Shown piece by piece: positions 9,343 through 18,579 of a stretch of 64,000 bases of DNA (the first letter of the stretch is position 1; every line of letters begins with the position of its first letter). The DNA is from Tissierellia bacterium (GTDB lineage: Bacteria > Bacillota > Clostridia > Tissierellales > Peptoniphilaceae). The DNA lies in NCBI GenBank assembly GCA_030529425.1, contig JAUMWX010000002.1, forward strand, positions 124,001-188,000, read 5' to 3'. The notes beneath the pieces were generated by a model. It did no database searches. It saw nothing but the letters and a program-made list of their open reading frames with translations, and had not been told where the DNA came from. A program made the position numbers and the translations under genes.

Positions 9343-11209
9343 TAAATTCCTCCGAAAATAGTGCAAATACTGAAATTAGATCATATTCCGGATGACATCT
9401 GAAAAACTCTTTTCCAATTATGTCTTCCCATTCATCTATAAGGCAATAATGAGTTCTATTATCCTCATCCTTTTCTTTCCCGTACTTAAAGTTCATTGCA
9501 TAATAACTATTGCACCACCTGCTATGCTCAAGCCTTGATAAATAATCTAATATCGGATTTTTAATTAAAAATTCTTTAAACTCTCTTTTAAATCTCTCAG
9601 GATCGTCATTCCTGATTTTTTCAATGTCCAAATATTCTTCGAACTTGTCTTTGATAATCTGTCTTATTTCAAAATCCTTTTTATTGAAATAAATTCTTCT
9701 CAATATTTCTTCCTTTACAACAGAATGAGACGCTGAAGCTCTTGACGATGCTTTCTTGACATTTGATAAACTCTGCCATCTTTCTCCTTCTCCCAGCCCC
9801 GCTGATGAAGTAGCTCTGTTATAGCTTTTATTGAAATCGGCAGCCCTCTTATCAAGTTTTGTTCTAAGGAATATATTTTCAGTCATTACTTCATTCAAAT
9901 TTCCGAAAATTTTCAGTTTTTTATAATTCACCGGTAGTAATGTATTTAAATCCAATCCTGAAGAATTCCTCAGTGCTACCGGCACATCAAATACTTTCTC
10001 TAATAATTTCAATATTTTTAAATTTACAACCGTATCTTCTAAAAATAAAAATATTGATGTTATGTCATTTTCTTCTTTCAACTTCCTTAAAAATCTAAGT
10101 AAAATCCTGCTGCTGAAGCTTGTTTGTACACCTTCGATTTCCAATGCCCCCAAAATTTCCTCATTGTCGGCTTTATATTTTTCGATAAATGAATTTTCAT
10201 TTTCATAAATTACCGTTATTTTCGTCTTTTTTCTTATTGAAATAGTTAAGTCATTTGCAACATTTCTGAAAAACGGCTTAATCAAATCATTGATACCGAA
10301 CACCAAAATGTGATTTTGTGACAATCCTTCTTCGATAGTCGACAAATCAATATCGGAGTCGGTTCTTACCTGTTTTTCCAATGATGAAAGATTCTTACTC
10401 AATGCCCCATTTTGAGAATTAGGATTTTGCAACAATAGTCGAACTATCAGCTCCTCTTTGTTAAAAGTTATAACTTCTATATTTTCAATATCGGGATTTT
10501 CTATTTTCTCTTGCTTGTTAACATCTTCAATATATTGAATTACCGATTTTGTTTTGCAATTAATATATATCTTTATAAGGTGATTCGAGGAAAGTTTTCT
10601 GATTAACTTTACATAAAAAGAATAATTTTTCAAATCATCCTCCCCCATAAAAAGAATTGAATTTACATTATTCAATTTTAGGTTTTCAAACAAATAATCT
10701 ATATCTTGCGATGTTGAGTAATCAAAATCAAAATTATATACCGCAATCCCTTTTCTCTCATATTGTTGCTTTATATCATCAGAAATTTGCTCCCCCGATA
10801 CCAGCGAAATTTTAAATTTGGATTTATCGTTTATCAAATTAAATATCAATGAATTGGATATTTCATTTCTTTCAAAAATAACTATATGTTTTTTGCTGAA
10901 CTTATTTACTGTTCTGTTCTTCCAATGAAGTATGGCATTTGAAGCCTTAGTTAAAACCAATGCTGAAGTTAAAATCGGAGCCGCCCATTTAGCAATCTCA
11001 TATGTAATTGTAACATCGGCTTCTGCCGGTAAACCGGGAACGAAAAAGAACATTTTTATGGTTGAAAATATTGTTACGGACAGTAATTGCCATAACCTGT
11101 CTATTTTGGGATAGTAATAAGAAAAGATACCATGTGCTCCCATCAAAGCAACAATTACAGTAAACAGTTTAGAGACTTTTCCCTTATAAGAATTCCAATT
11201 TTTTTTCAT
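9332..11209 (-). CDS. Membrane protein with TrkA-N-like domains and a C-terminal RyR domain
   Basis: A 625-residue protein. Three hydrophobic segments lie at about 14-33, 39-61 and 70-95, an arrangement like a two-helix ion channel. Two Rossmann-like, TrkA-N/RCK-type regions follow: KKHIVIFERNE at 106-116 and NHILVFGINDLIKP at 299-312. The C-terminus carries a RyR (ryanodine-receptor repeat) domain at about 550-612, recognised from LEHSRW (560-565), the FKYG segment and the THYCLIDEWEDI segment. RyR and TrkA-N domains bind nucleotides or ions in known families. The gene is first in an operon with the TIR protein, which makes a signal-gated channel or transporter a reasonable inference. GAGAGGA precedes the ATG. 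Confidence 0.85.
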   Translation of the reverse strand: MKKNWNSYKGKVSKLFTVIVALMGAHGIFSYYYPKIDRLWQLLSVTIFSTIKMFFFVPGLPAEADVTITYEIAKWAAPILTSALVLTKASNAILHWKNRTVNKFSKKHIVIFERNEISNSLIFNLINDKSKFKISLVSGEQISDDIKQQYERKGIAVYNFDFDYSTSQDIDYLFENLKLNNVNSILFMGEDDLKNYSFYVKLIRKLSSNHLIKIYINCKTKSVIQYIEDVNKQEKIENPDIENIEVITFNKEELIVRLLLQNPNSQNGALSKNLSSLEKQVRTDSDIDLSTIEEGLSQNHILVFGINDLIKPFFRNVANDLTISIRKKTKITVIYENENSFIEKYKADNEEILGALEIEGVQTSFSSRILLRFLRKLKEENDITSIFLFLEDTVVNLKILKLLEKVFDVPVALRNSSGLDLNTLLPVNYKKLKIFGNLNEVMTENIFLRTKLDKRAADFNKSYNRATSSAGLGEGERWQSLSNVKKASSRASASHSVVKEEILRRIYFNKKDFEIRQIIKDKFEEYLDIEKIRNDDPERFKREFKEFLIKNPILDYLSRLEHSRWCNSYYAMNFKYGKEKDEDNRTHYCLIDEWEDIIGKEFFRCHPEYDLISVFALFSEEFNEN

Positions 11210-11237
11210 ACGATCCTCTCTTAGTTTTATTAAGTAA

Positions 11238-11246
11238 ATTATAACA
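11238..11246 (-). promoter_or_regulatory. Extended -10 promoter of the RyR-TIR operon
   Basis: The minus strand reads TGTTATAAT here, an extended -10 with a perfect TATAAT. No good -35 is visible 17 bases upstream. It lies about 30 bases before the RyR gene, so the leader is short. Confidence 0.5.
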
Positions 11247-11271
11247 TTTCACTATCAATAAAAACGAAAAT

Positions 11272-11321
11272 TTTCCGAGTATCTCTAAAATTATATTTAT
11301 AATTCAAGTTCTACTCGGAAA
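11272..11321 (-). terminator. Possible terminator after the lipoprotein gene
   Basis: TTTCCGAGTA (11272-11281) and TACTCGGAAA (11312-11321) form a 10-bp stem. The interval of 30 bases between them can fold into a second AT hairpin. T-rich sequence follows on the minus strand. The long loop makes it less typical, so a regulatory role for the RyR promoter just downstream is also possible. Confidence 0.5.
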
Positions 11322-11355
11322 TCTGAAATTCCGTCATCCTTTTTTACTAAATTTT

Positions 11356-11757
11356 TCATTCATTTGTTTTTAATTCTTCAAACGTAACAAAATGTTCATG
11401 GTCTCCATGTTTAACCAAGAAACCTATGTTATATTTTCTGACAATGAATCTCGGATTGAGTTCATGTCCCTCGTGATTAATATTTTCAGTAAATATCTCG
11501 GGATCTATTTCATGCTTTAACCCCTTAGGAACTTTCCCTTTTTCAAAGCTATATTCTCTTCCGATTTTATACATATAACCGTCATCAAATATCCTGACAA
11601 CAACTTTCTCCTTTGATTGCGGCGCTTCTTTCGCTTTTTCAGGAACAACCGCAATTTCATGTTTTTCATTGTCATCTATGAGTTCATTGTGAATTTTCTG
11701 CTTTTTATCACAGGAAACAAGCAGAAAAATAATAAAAATTACAACCAGTTTTTTCAT
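11356..11757 (-). CDS. Small lipoprotein with a histidine-triad-like motif
   Basis: A 133-residue predicted lipoprotein with the signal MKKLVVIFIIFLLVSC, lipidation at Cys16. The C-terminal half has the motif HGDHEH (117-122), the HxxHxH pattern found in streptococcal histidine-triad (Pht) surface proteins, where it binds zinc. Segments DDGYMYKIG and LNPRFIVRKYN also resemble that family. The gene begins one base after the uvrA stop, with AGGAG inside the end of uvrA, so it belongs to the uvrBA transcript. Zinc capture at the cell surface is the likely role. The link with DNA repair is unexplained. Confidence 0.7.
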   Translation of the reverse strand: MKKLVVIFIIFLLVSCDKKQKIHNELIDDNEKHEIAVVPEKAKEAPQSKEKVVVRIFDDGYMYKIGREYSFEKGKVPKGLKHEIDPEIFTENINHEGHELNPRFIVRKYNIGFLVKHGDHEHFVTFEELKTNE

Positions 11758-11758
11758 T

Positions 11759-14584
11759 CTATCTCCTATTCAGATAAGGTTTCAAATACTGTCCTGTATA
11801 TGATTTCTCCACCATTGCAACTTCCTCAGGTGTTCCGGTTGCAACTATTTCACCGCCCCGGTCTCCCCCTTCGGGTCCCAAATCAATAATATAATCCGCT
11901 CTTTTTATAACATCCAAATTATGCTCAATAACAACCACGGTATTTCCCGATTCTACAAGTTCATCCAAAACTTTTACCAATTTATGGATGTCTGCGGTAT
12001 GCAGCCCGGTTGTAGGTTCATCAAGAACATACAGAGTTTTACCCGTAGATCTCTTGGCAAGTTCCGATGCAAGTTTTACCCTTTGGGCCTCTCCTCCGGA
12101 TAATTCGGTTGATGATTGACCTATTTTTATATATCCCAATCCCACATCTTTAAGCGTTTGTAATTTTTTCCTGATTGACTCATGGTTTTTGAAGAATTCC
12201 ACACCTTCTTCAACAGTCATTTCAAGGACATCGGAAATAGTTTTATCTTTGTATTTCACTTCCAATGTTTCTCTATTATACCTCTTCCCTTTACATATGT
12301 CACAAGGAACATAGATGTCCGGAAGAAAATGCATCTCAACTTTAATCATACCGTCGCCGCTACAATTTTCACATCTTCCTCCCTTGACATTAAATGAAAA
12401 TCTCCCCTTGTTGTAACCTCTTATCTTTGCTTCATTTGTCATAGCAAAAACATCTCTTATGAAGTCAAAGGTTTTTGTGTAAGTAGCAGGATTTGATCTT
12501 GGTGTCCTACCGATAGGACTTTGGTCTATTTCAATTATCTTGTCAATTTCATCGTCAATTAAAATATCTTTATGTTTACCCACTTTCAACCTTGAACCAT
12601 GAAGTTTTTTCATCATACCGTTGTACAATATTTGATTAATCAAAGATGATTTACCCGAACCGGAAACTCCCGTAACAACAGTCAACACTCCCATCGGAAC
12701 ATCAACATCAACATTTTTTAAATTGTTCTCGGTAGCTCCCTTTATTCTTATAAATTTATCGGATTTTCTTCTGATTTCAGGAACGGGAATGAATTTTTTT
12801 CTCGAAAGATACTGTCCGGTAATTGATTTTTCGTTATTAATGATATCCTCATACTTTCCTTGAGCAATAACTTCTCCTCCATGAACTCCTGCTCCGGGAC
12901 CGATATCGACAATGTAATCGGCAATTTTCATAGTATCTTCGTCGTGTTCCACCACTATAAGAGTATTTCCCAAATCGGTAAGATTTCTTAGTGAATTGAT
13001 CAATTTGGTATTATCTCTTTGGTGCAATCCGATGCTCGGTTCATCCAATACATATACGACTCCGACAAGCCCCGCCCCTATCTGAGTAGCCAATCTTATT
13101 CTTTGGGATTCTCCTCCGGACAATGTTGAAGCCGATCTGCTCATCGTCAGATAATCCAATCCGACATCAATCAAAAATTTAAGCCTCGCCTTAATTTCTT
13201 TTACAATAGGTTGTGCAATCACTGCATGTGATTTGTCAGGCGTTATCGTGTCAATCCATTTATATGCCTCGGATATGGACATATCGGTAACATCCATTAT
13301 TGATTTTCCGCCTACAAAAATTGATAAAACTTCCTGCTTAAGTCTTCTTCCCTTACATGATTTACATTCCACTTCAGACATGTATTCATCTATTTTGTCT
13401 TTTACAGCTTCGGAAAAAGAAGTATCATGTCTTCTCATTAAATTTTCCACAACACCTTCCCACTCGACATTATGAACCCTATATCCCCCGAAATGAGAAT
13501 CAAATTTTATCTTCATCGTATCAGATACACCATACAAAATTTCATCAATCATTTTTTGTGGTGCATTTTTTATAGGCTCCTCAATAGAAAAGTTGTTCCT
13601 TTTTGCTATTTCCGCAAATATTTCATAGTAATAAGTCCCTTTCTTGGAGGTGGCAAACGGCTTTATAGCTCCTTCCGATATGGATAATTCGGAATCGGAA
13701 ATTATCAGAGAAATATCTACCGTCTTATGAAATCCCAAACCTGAACACTCTTGACAGGCGCCATAGGGAGCATTAAATGAAAACATTCTCGGTGAAATTT
13801 CTCCCAATGATACATGTCCGTCAGGGCATGAAAGATTTGCTGACATTGTAAAATATTCTCCGTCGATTACCTGAATATTTACAAGTCCGTTAGATAAGCC
13901 CAAGGCAGTCTCCAAAGAACCGGTCAGTCTTGATGAAATTCCTTCCTTTACCATCAATCTGTCTACAACTATATCTATATTATGTTTTACATTTTTCTCT
14001 AAATTTATTTCATCTTCATTCAAATCGTAATTTTTACCGTCAATTTGAATTCTTACAAATCCTTGTTTTCTGATATTCTCAATTATCTTTTTATGTTCCC
14101 CCTTTTTTCCTACTACAATCGGAGAAAGGAGTAAAATTTTACTCCTTTCAGGAAGTTCCATAACCTTGTCCACCATTTGATCTATCGACATTGCCTTTAT
14201 TTCCTTATTACACAAATGACAATGTGGAATGCCTATCTTTGCAAACAACAATCTTAAATAATCATATATTTCCGTTACGGTTCCCACGGTGGATCTGGGA
14301 TTTCTATTTGTCGTTTTTTGATCTATGGATATGGACGGAGAAAGTCCTTCAATAGATTCCACATCGGGTTTATCCATTTGCCCTAAGAATTGTCTTGCAT
14401 ACGAAGACAAGGATTCAACATATCTTCTCTGTCCCTCAGCATAGATCGTGTCAAATGCCAATGAAGATTTTCCTGAGCCGGATAATCCCGTGAAAACTAT
14501 CATCTTGTCTCTTGGAAGCTCCAAATTAATATTTTTCAGATTATTGACTTTTGCATTTTTTATAATTATTTTATCTAAACTCAT
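11759..14584 (-). CDS. uvrA: Excinuclease ABC subunit A
   Basis: UvrA is the damage-recognition ATPase of nucleotide excision repair; it loads UvrB on distorted DNA. The protein has two ABC modules: the first Walker A GLSGSGKSS at 33-41, the second GVSGSGKSS near 640, and two signatures with LSGGE(S/A)QR. Zinc-finger cysteine pairs are visible (CHLC, CPDG near CQEC, CKSC, and CENC/CDIC). The length of 941 residues is normal. It lies 8 bases after uvrB on the same strand and shares its SOS-type promoter. Confidence 0.99.
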   Translation of the reverse strand: MSLDKIIIKNAKVNNLKNINLELPRDKMIVFTGLSGSGKSSLAFDTIYAEGQRRYVESLSSYARQFLGQMDKPDVESIEGLSPSISIDQKTTNRNPRSTVGTVTEIYDYLRLLFAKIGIPHCHLCNKEIKAMSIDQMVDKVMELPERSKILLLSPIVVGKKGEHKKIIENIRKQGFVRIQIDGKNYDLNEDEINLEKNVKHNIDIVVDRLMVKEGISSRLTGSLETALGLSNGLVNIQVIDGEYFTMSANLSCPDGHVSLGEISPRMFSFNAPYGACQECSGLGFHKTVDISLIISDSELSISEGAIKPFATSKKGTYYYEIFAEIAKRNNFSIEEPIKNAPQKMIDEILYGVSDTMKIKFDSHFGGYRVHNVEWEGVVENLMRRHDTSFSEAVKDKIDEYMSEVECKSCKGRRLKQEVLSIFVGGKSIMDVTDMSISEAYKWIDTITPDKSHAVIAQPIVKEIKARLKFLIDVGLDYLTMSRSASTLSGGESQRIRLATQIGAGLVGVVYVLDEPSIGLHQRDNTKLINSLRNLTDLGNTLIVVEHDEDTMKIADYIVDIGPGAGVHGGEVIAQGKYEDIINNEKSITGQYLSRKKFIPVPEIRRKSDKFIRIKGATENNLKNVDVDVPMGVLTVVTGVSGSGKSSLINQILYNGMMKKLHGSRLKVGKHKDILIDDEIDKIIEIDQSPIGRTPRSNPATYTKTFDFIRDVFAMTNEAKIRGYNKGRFSFNVKGGRCENCSGDGMIKVEMHFLPDIYVPCDICKGKRYNRETLEVKYKDKTISDVLEMTVEEGVEFFKNHESIRKKLQTLKDVGLGYIKIGQSSTELSGGEAQRVKLASELAKRSTGKTLYVLDEPTTGLHTADIHKLVKVLDELVESGNTVVVIEHNLDVIKRADYIIDLGPEGGDRGGEIVATGTPEEVAMVEKSYTGQYLKPYLNRR

Positions 14585-14592
14585 CTTTTACC

Positions 14593-16569
14593 TTAAATTT
14601 CATATTCTGATTTAATTTTTCTTATTTCATCTCTCAATGCGGCAGCTTTTTCAAAATCAAGTTCCTCCGCCGACTTATACATTTGATGTTCAAGTCCGAT
14701 TATTATTTCCCTAATTTTGTCCAGTGAAATTATTTCTTTTTCCATTGAGTATTTTGTGAAATCTTCGGCAGCTACACTCACCGTCATTATTTTTCTGATG
14801 TCTTTTATAATGCTCTTCGGAGTTATTCCGTGTTCATCATTATATGCTGTCTGTAATTGTCTTCTCCTGTTTGTTTCATCAATTGCCAACTGCATTGAAT
14901 TTGTAATATTGTCCGCATACATGATAACTCTGCCTTCTACATTTCTCGCAGCTCTCCCGATAGTTTGAATCAAGGATGTTTCCGATCTCAAAAAACCTTC
15001 CTTATCGGCGTCAAGAATTGCAATTAAAGCCACTTCGGGTATGTCCAAACCTTCCCTAAGCAAGTTTATCCCTACCAATACTTCATGTTTTCCCACTCTC
15101 AAATCTCTTATAATCTCAACTCTTTCAATGGTATCAATATCTGAATGAAGGTATGTTACCCTTATACCCTTTTCTCTCATAAAACCGGTCAAATTTTCCG
15201 CCATTTTCTTGGTAAGCGTAGTTACCAAAACTCTTTGTCCCTTACTTGTAACATTGTATATTTCATCAAACAAATCATCTATCTGATTCTTGGTAGGTTT
15301 TACTTCAATTTGCGGATCAAGCAAGCCCGTCGGCCTTATAATCTGCTCAACTTCTCTAATTTGGTGTTCTTTCTCATACGGTCCCGGAGTTGCCGAAACA
15401 AATATTGACTGCTTTATCAAATTTTCAAATTCATCAAATTGAAGCGGTCTGTTATCCAATGCCGAAGGAAGCCTGAATCCGTAGTCAACTAGATTTTGTT
15501 TTCTTGATCTGTCTCCTGCATACATCCCTCTCACCTGTGGTAAAGTAACATGCGACTCATCAACCATCAGCATAAAATCTTCGGGAAAATAGTCTATTAA
15601 TGTAAACGGGCGTGAACCCGCCGGTCTCTGACTCAAATGCCTTGAATAGTTCTCTATTCCGCTACAAAATCCTATTTCATTCAACATTTCAATATCATAT
15701 AGTGTTCTTTGTTCCAATCTTTGAGCTTCAACCAATTTATTTTGCATGGTCAACTCTTTTAATCTCTCATATAATTCTTTTTCAATACCTTCGACCGCCA
15801 ATTTTATTTTTTCTCTTGAAGTTGCATAGTGAGATGCCGGAAAAATCATAACATGGTTTAAATGACTTATTACTTCTCCCGTAATATAATTAATCTCGGA
15901 TATCCTGTCTATCTCATCACCGAAAAATTCAACTCTGTATACATTCTCCGTTGCATTTGCAGGAAATATATCTACAACATCCCCTTTCACTCTGAACGTA
16001 CCACGAGAAAAATCAATATCATTTCTTCCAAACTGTATATTTACCAATTTTTTTAAAACTTCATCCCTCTCAATTGTCATCCCCGGTCTAAGAGAAACCG
16101 TCATATGTTCATAGTCTATCGGATCTCCCAAGCCGTAAATACATGAAACGGATGCAACTATAATTACATCCCTTCTTTCAAATAAAGAAGCCGTAGCCGA
16201 ATGGCGCATTTTATCAATTTCATCATTTATAGAGGAATCTTTCGCTATATATGTGTCAGTAGCCGCAACATAAGCCTCGGGTTGATAATAATCGTAGTAT
16301 GAAACAAAATACTCGACGGCATTTTCGGGAAAAAACTCCTTAAACTCTGTAAATAATTGATATGCCAAAGTCTTATTATGTGCCAATACCAATGTTGGTC
16401 TATTAACTTTTTCAATTATATTCGCCATCGTAAAGGTCTTTCCGGATCCTGTTACCCCCTTTAGTGTCTGATATCTGTCTCCGTTGTTCAGTCCATTTAC
16501 CAGCTGGGCAATAGCTTGCGGTTGATCTCCTGTGGGCTTAAATTTTGATACTAATTTAAAACTTTTCAT
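14593..16569 (-). CDS. uvrB: Excinuclease ABC subunit B
   Basis: UvrB verifies DNA damage and recruits UvrC in nucleotide excision repair. The helicase-like motifs are complete: Walker A GVTGSGKT at 38-45, the beta-hairpin region [20 protein letters not shown], and TIGRAARN. The C-terminal UVR domain ([36 protein letters not shown] region) that binds UvrC is present. Its 658 residues are usual. GAGGTAATT precedes the ATG. The promoter upstream holds a GAAC-N4-GTTC box. Confidence 0.99.
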   Translation of the reverse strand: MKSFKLVSKFKPTGDQPQAIAQLVNGLNNGDRYQTLKGVTGSGKTFTMANIIEKVNRPTLVLAHNKTLAYQLFTEFKEFFPENAVEYFVSYYDYYQPEAYVAATDTYIAKDSSINDEIDKMRHSATASLFERRDVIIVASVSCIYGLGDPIDYEHMTVSLRPGMTIERDEVLKKLVNIQFGRNDIDFSRGTFRVKGDVVDIFPANATENVYRVEFFGDEIDRISEINYITGEVISHLNHVMIFPASHYATSREKIKLAVEGIEKELYERLKELTMQNKLVEAQRLEQRTLYDIEMLNEIGFCSGIENYSRHLSQRPAGSRPFTLIDYFPEDFMLMVDESHVTLPQVRGMYAGDRSRKQNLVDYGFRLPSALDNRPLQFDEFENLIKQSIFVSATPGPYEKEHQIREVEQIIRPTGLLDPQIEVKPTKNQIDDLFDEIYNVTSKGQRVLVTTLTKKMAENLTGFMREKGIRVTYLHSDIDTIERVEIIRDLRVGKHEVLVGINLLREGLDIPEVALIAILDADKEGFLRSETSLIQTIGRAARNVEGRVIMYADNITNSMQLAIDETNRRRQLQTAYNDEHGITPKSIIKDIRKIMTVSVAAEDFTKYSMEKEIISLDKIREIIIGLEHQMYKSAEELDFEKAAALRDEIRKIKSEYEI

Positions 16570-16584
16570 AATTACCTCTACTCT

Positions 16585-16613
16585 ATATTACTGGAACAAA
16601 AGTTCTGTTTCAA
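16585..16613 (-). promoter_or_regulatory. uvrB promoter with LexA/DinR-type SOS box
   Basis: On the minus strand TTGAAA (16608-16613) is followed after 17 bases by TAATAT (16585-16590). In the spacer, at 16594-16605, lies GAACAAAAGTTC. It matches the Gram-positive LexA (DinR) core GAAC-N4-GTTC exactly. A repressor bound there would block RNA polymerase, so uvrB, uvrA and probably the lipoprotein are predicted to be induced by DNA damage. Confidence 0.8.
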
Positions 16614-16651
16614 GTTTGAAAAAAGAATATCGATATAATCGATATTCTTTT
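16614..16651 (-). terminator. ctpA terminator
   Basis: AAAAGAATATCGAT (16621-16634) and ATCGATATTCTTTT (16638-16651) form a perfect 14-bp stem with a three-base loop and a T run on the minus strand. It overlaps the ctpA stop codon and separates ctpA from uvrB. Confidence 0.85.
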
Positions 16652-17864
16652 ACTGCTTTTTAAGTAATTCAATCGCTCTTTGTAATTGAGTATCTTCTTT
16701 CAAATTTGAAGGTCCGATTGTCTTAACATTTTCATTCAAAATCACTTCAATAGTCGGTGCAATTCCAACCTTATTTATCTTGTTTCCTTTAGGCGTAAAA
16801 AATTCTCCGACAGTCAACTTCATTCCCGTCTTTTTACCGATTTCAGGGATGTCATAAATCTGTTGAACCACACCTTTTCCGAAAGTCGTAACTCCGATAA
16901 TCTCGCTTCTGCCGTTATCTTTCAATGTTCCCGCCATTATTTCAGAAGCGGATGCCGACCCTTTATCAATCAGTGTTACCATCGGTATAGGATTATGCTC
17001 CTTATCTGATTTCGGAATATAAGGAGGTCTATTTTTATATTTAACAGACATTATATCCGCCTCTCCAAGCAAATAGTCCGCTATTTCCAGAGTAACATCC
17101 AATAACCCTCCGGGATTTCCTCTCAAATCAAGTACCAATTTCTTCGCTCCCCTTGATTCAAGCTCTTCAACAGCCTCTATAAACTCTGTAGCAGTTCTTT
17201 CTTGAAAACCTGTTATGGCAATATATCCTATTCCGTCTTCCAACATTTCGGATAAAATGGAATCTACATTAATTATTTCCCTTACTATTTTAAATTCCAA
17301 ATTTTCATTCTTTCCGTTTACCAATCTTGTAATAGACAGGTTAACCTCGGTACCGGGTTCTCCTCTCATAACTTTTACCGCTTCTTCCATCTGTGAAGAA
17401 AGAAAAATTTCTCCATTTATTGCGGTTATTTTATCCCCTGTTTTTATTCCCGCTCTGTCCGCAGGAGTTCCCTTTATCGGTGAAACAACCTCTATAAATT
17501 CTCCCCTATCGGCACTTACCTGTATTCCGACTCCTCCAAAGGATCCTTGGGTATGTTCAAGTAAAATTTTATACTCTTTTTCGTCAAAGTACACTGAATA
17601 TTTATCGCCCAAACCCGCAACAAAACCCTTATATATACCTTCTTCCAAAGCCTCTTCGTCGTATTCATTTAAAAAATCTCTATCAATAAGATTTAATATC
17701 GTAGATAATTTTTTTGTAATTTTAGCATCGATACCTTCAACGCCAACTGCTTCATGTGTGGGTTTTAATACATTTGCAGAATCCGATAAACCGTACATAT
17801 ATCCTGATAATGTCCCGGCTATAACAAGTAAAAGCACCAAAAATCTTTTTAATCCTTTTTGCAT
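16650..17864 (-). CDS. ctpA: Carboxy-terminal processing protease (S41)
   Basis: A secreted or membrane-anchored S41-family serine protease that trims the C-termini of cell-envelope proteins. It has an N-terminal hydrophobic segment (about residues 7-24) and a PDZ domain (VGIQVSADRGEFIEVVSP to about 185). The catalytic core has the Ser region KGSASASEIMAG near 301-312 and the Lys in TTFGKGVVQ. The start at 17864 was chosen because GGAG lies six bases upstream. The earlier ATGs at 17876 and 17879 lack a site. It has its own extended -10 promoter and a terminator. Confidence 0.95.
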   Translation of the reverse strand: MQKGLKRFLVLLLVIAGTLSGYMYGLSDSANVLKPTHEAVGVEGIDAKITKKLSTILNLIDRDFLNEYDEEALEEGIYKGFVAGLGDKYSVYFDEKEYKILLEHTQGSFGGVGIQVSADRGEFIEVVSPIKGTPADRAGIKTGDKITAINGEIFLSSQMEEAVKVMRGEPGTEVNLSITRLVNGKNENLEFKIVREIINVDSILSEMLEDGIGYIAITGFQERTATEFIEAVEELESRGAKKLVLDLRGNPGGLLDVTLEIADYLLGEADIMSVKYKNRPPYIPKSDKEHNPIPMVTLIDKGSASASEIMAGTLKDNGRSEIIGVTTFGKGVVQQIYDIPEIGKKTGMKLTVGEFFTPKGNKINKVGIAPTIEVILNENVKTIGPSNLKEDTQLQRAIELLKKQ

Positions 17865-17890
17865 AATATTCTCCATCATTTGTATTTATA

Positions 17891-17909
17891 TTTTACCGTT
17901 ATGGTAAAA
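17891..17909. promoter_or_regulatory. Inverted repeat in the ctpA leader
   Basis: TTTTACC and GGTAAAA flank a 5-base loop, just downstream of the predicted ctpA promoter. It could be an operator or a leader hairpin. Evidence is the symmetry only. Confidence 0.35.
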
Positions 17910-17921
17910 ATTTACACACTG

Positions 17922-17930
17922 ATTATACCA
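17922..17930 (-). promoter_or_regulatory. ctpA promoter, extended -10
   Basis: The minus strand reads TGGTATAAT: a perfect TATAAT (17922-17927) with the TG extension. A weak TTACTG lies 18 bases upstream. Confidence 0.5.
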
Positions 17931-18001
17931 CAGAAATATAATTTACAGTAAAAAGGTTTGAATATATCGATATTCCGAAACTTCTGAAATCGACATAATC
18001 C

Positions 18002-18577
18002 TTATTTTTTAAACTTTGTATAACAGCTGGCACACAAAGATTCGTACTCAACTTTTTCACCGTCAATGGCAACTTGCTCTCCCTCAAATACAAATTTTCC
18101 GTTTATTTTACGACCGTTATATATTGCCTTTTTTCCACATCTACAAATGGTTTTAAGTTCTTCAAGAGAATGCGCTATTAACAATAGCCTTTGAGATCCT
18201 TCGAAACCGTTTGTCAAAAAGTCTGTACGAAGACCGTAACAAATTACAGGTACATCTTTTTCGGTTGCAATTTGCATCAATTGATCTATTTGCTCCTTGC
18301 TCAGAAACTGACTCTCGTCAACTAATATACATGATATTTTTTTACCCTTTGCTATCTCGTCAAACAGTTGAAATAAATCGTCTTCTCTTCTTACCAAATA
18401 GTCGACTTTTCGCGTCACTCCAAGTCTTGAAACCAGCTTGTCCGCTCCCTTTGAATCGATCAGGGGCTTCAAAAGCACAACATTCATTCCCCTCTCTTCA
18501 TAATTGTGGGCAACTTGCATCAATGCTGTAGATTTTCCTGAATTCATCGCTCCGTATCTAAAATATAATTTAGCCAT
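18002..18577 (-). CDS. tdk: Thymidine kinase, type II
   Basis: Phosphorylates thymidine to dTMP in nucleotide salvage. The P-loop YGAMNSGKS is at residues 8-16, the DExQF motif LVDESQFLS is near 98, and a four-cysteine zinc site is formed by CRCG and CASC near the C-terminus. The 191 residues are normal. The gene lies three bases after the methyltransferase gene, so both are probably one transcript. Confidence 0.97.
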   Translation of the reverse strand: MAKLYFRYGAMNSGKSTALMQVAHNYEERGMNVVLLKPLIDSKGADKLVSRLGVTRKVDYLVRREDDLFQLFDEIAKGKKISCILVDESQFLSKEQIDQLMQIATEKDVPVICYGLRTDFLTNGFEGSQRLLLIAHSLEELKTICRCGKKAIYNGRKINGKFVFEGEQVAIDGEKVEYESLCASCYTKFKK

Positions 18578-18579
18578 AT

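Noticed and set aside
17215-17907. Plus-strand frame of 230 codons
   Set aside because: It is antisense to ctpA, lacks a ribosome binding site and has no family features. The serine/proline-rich product is typical of antisense frames here.
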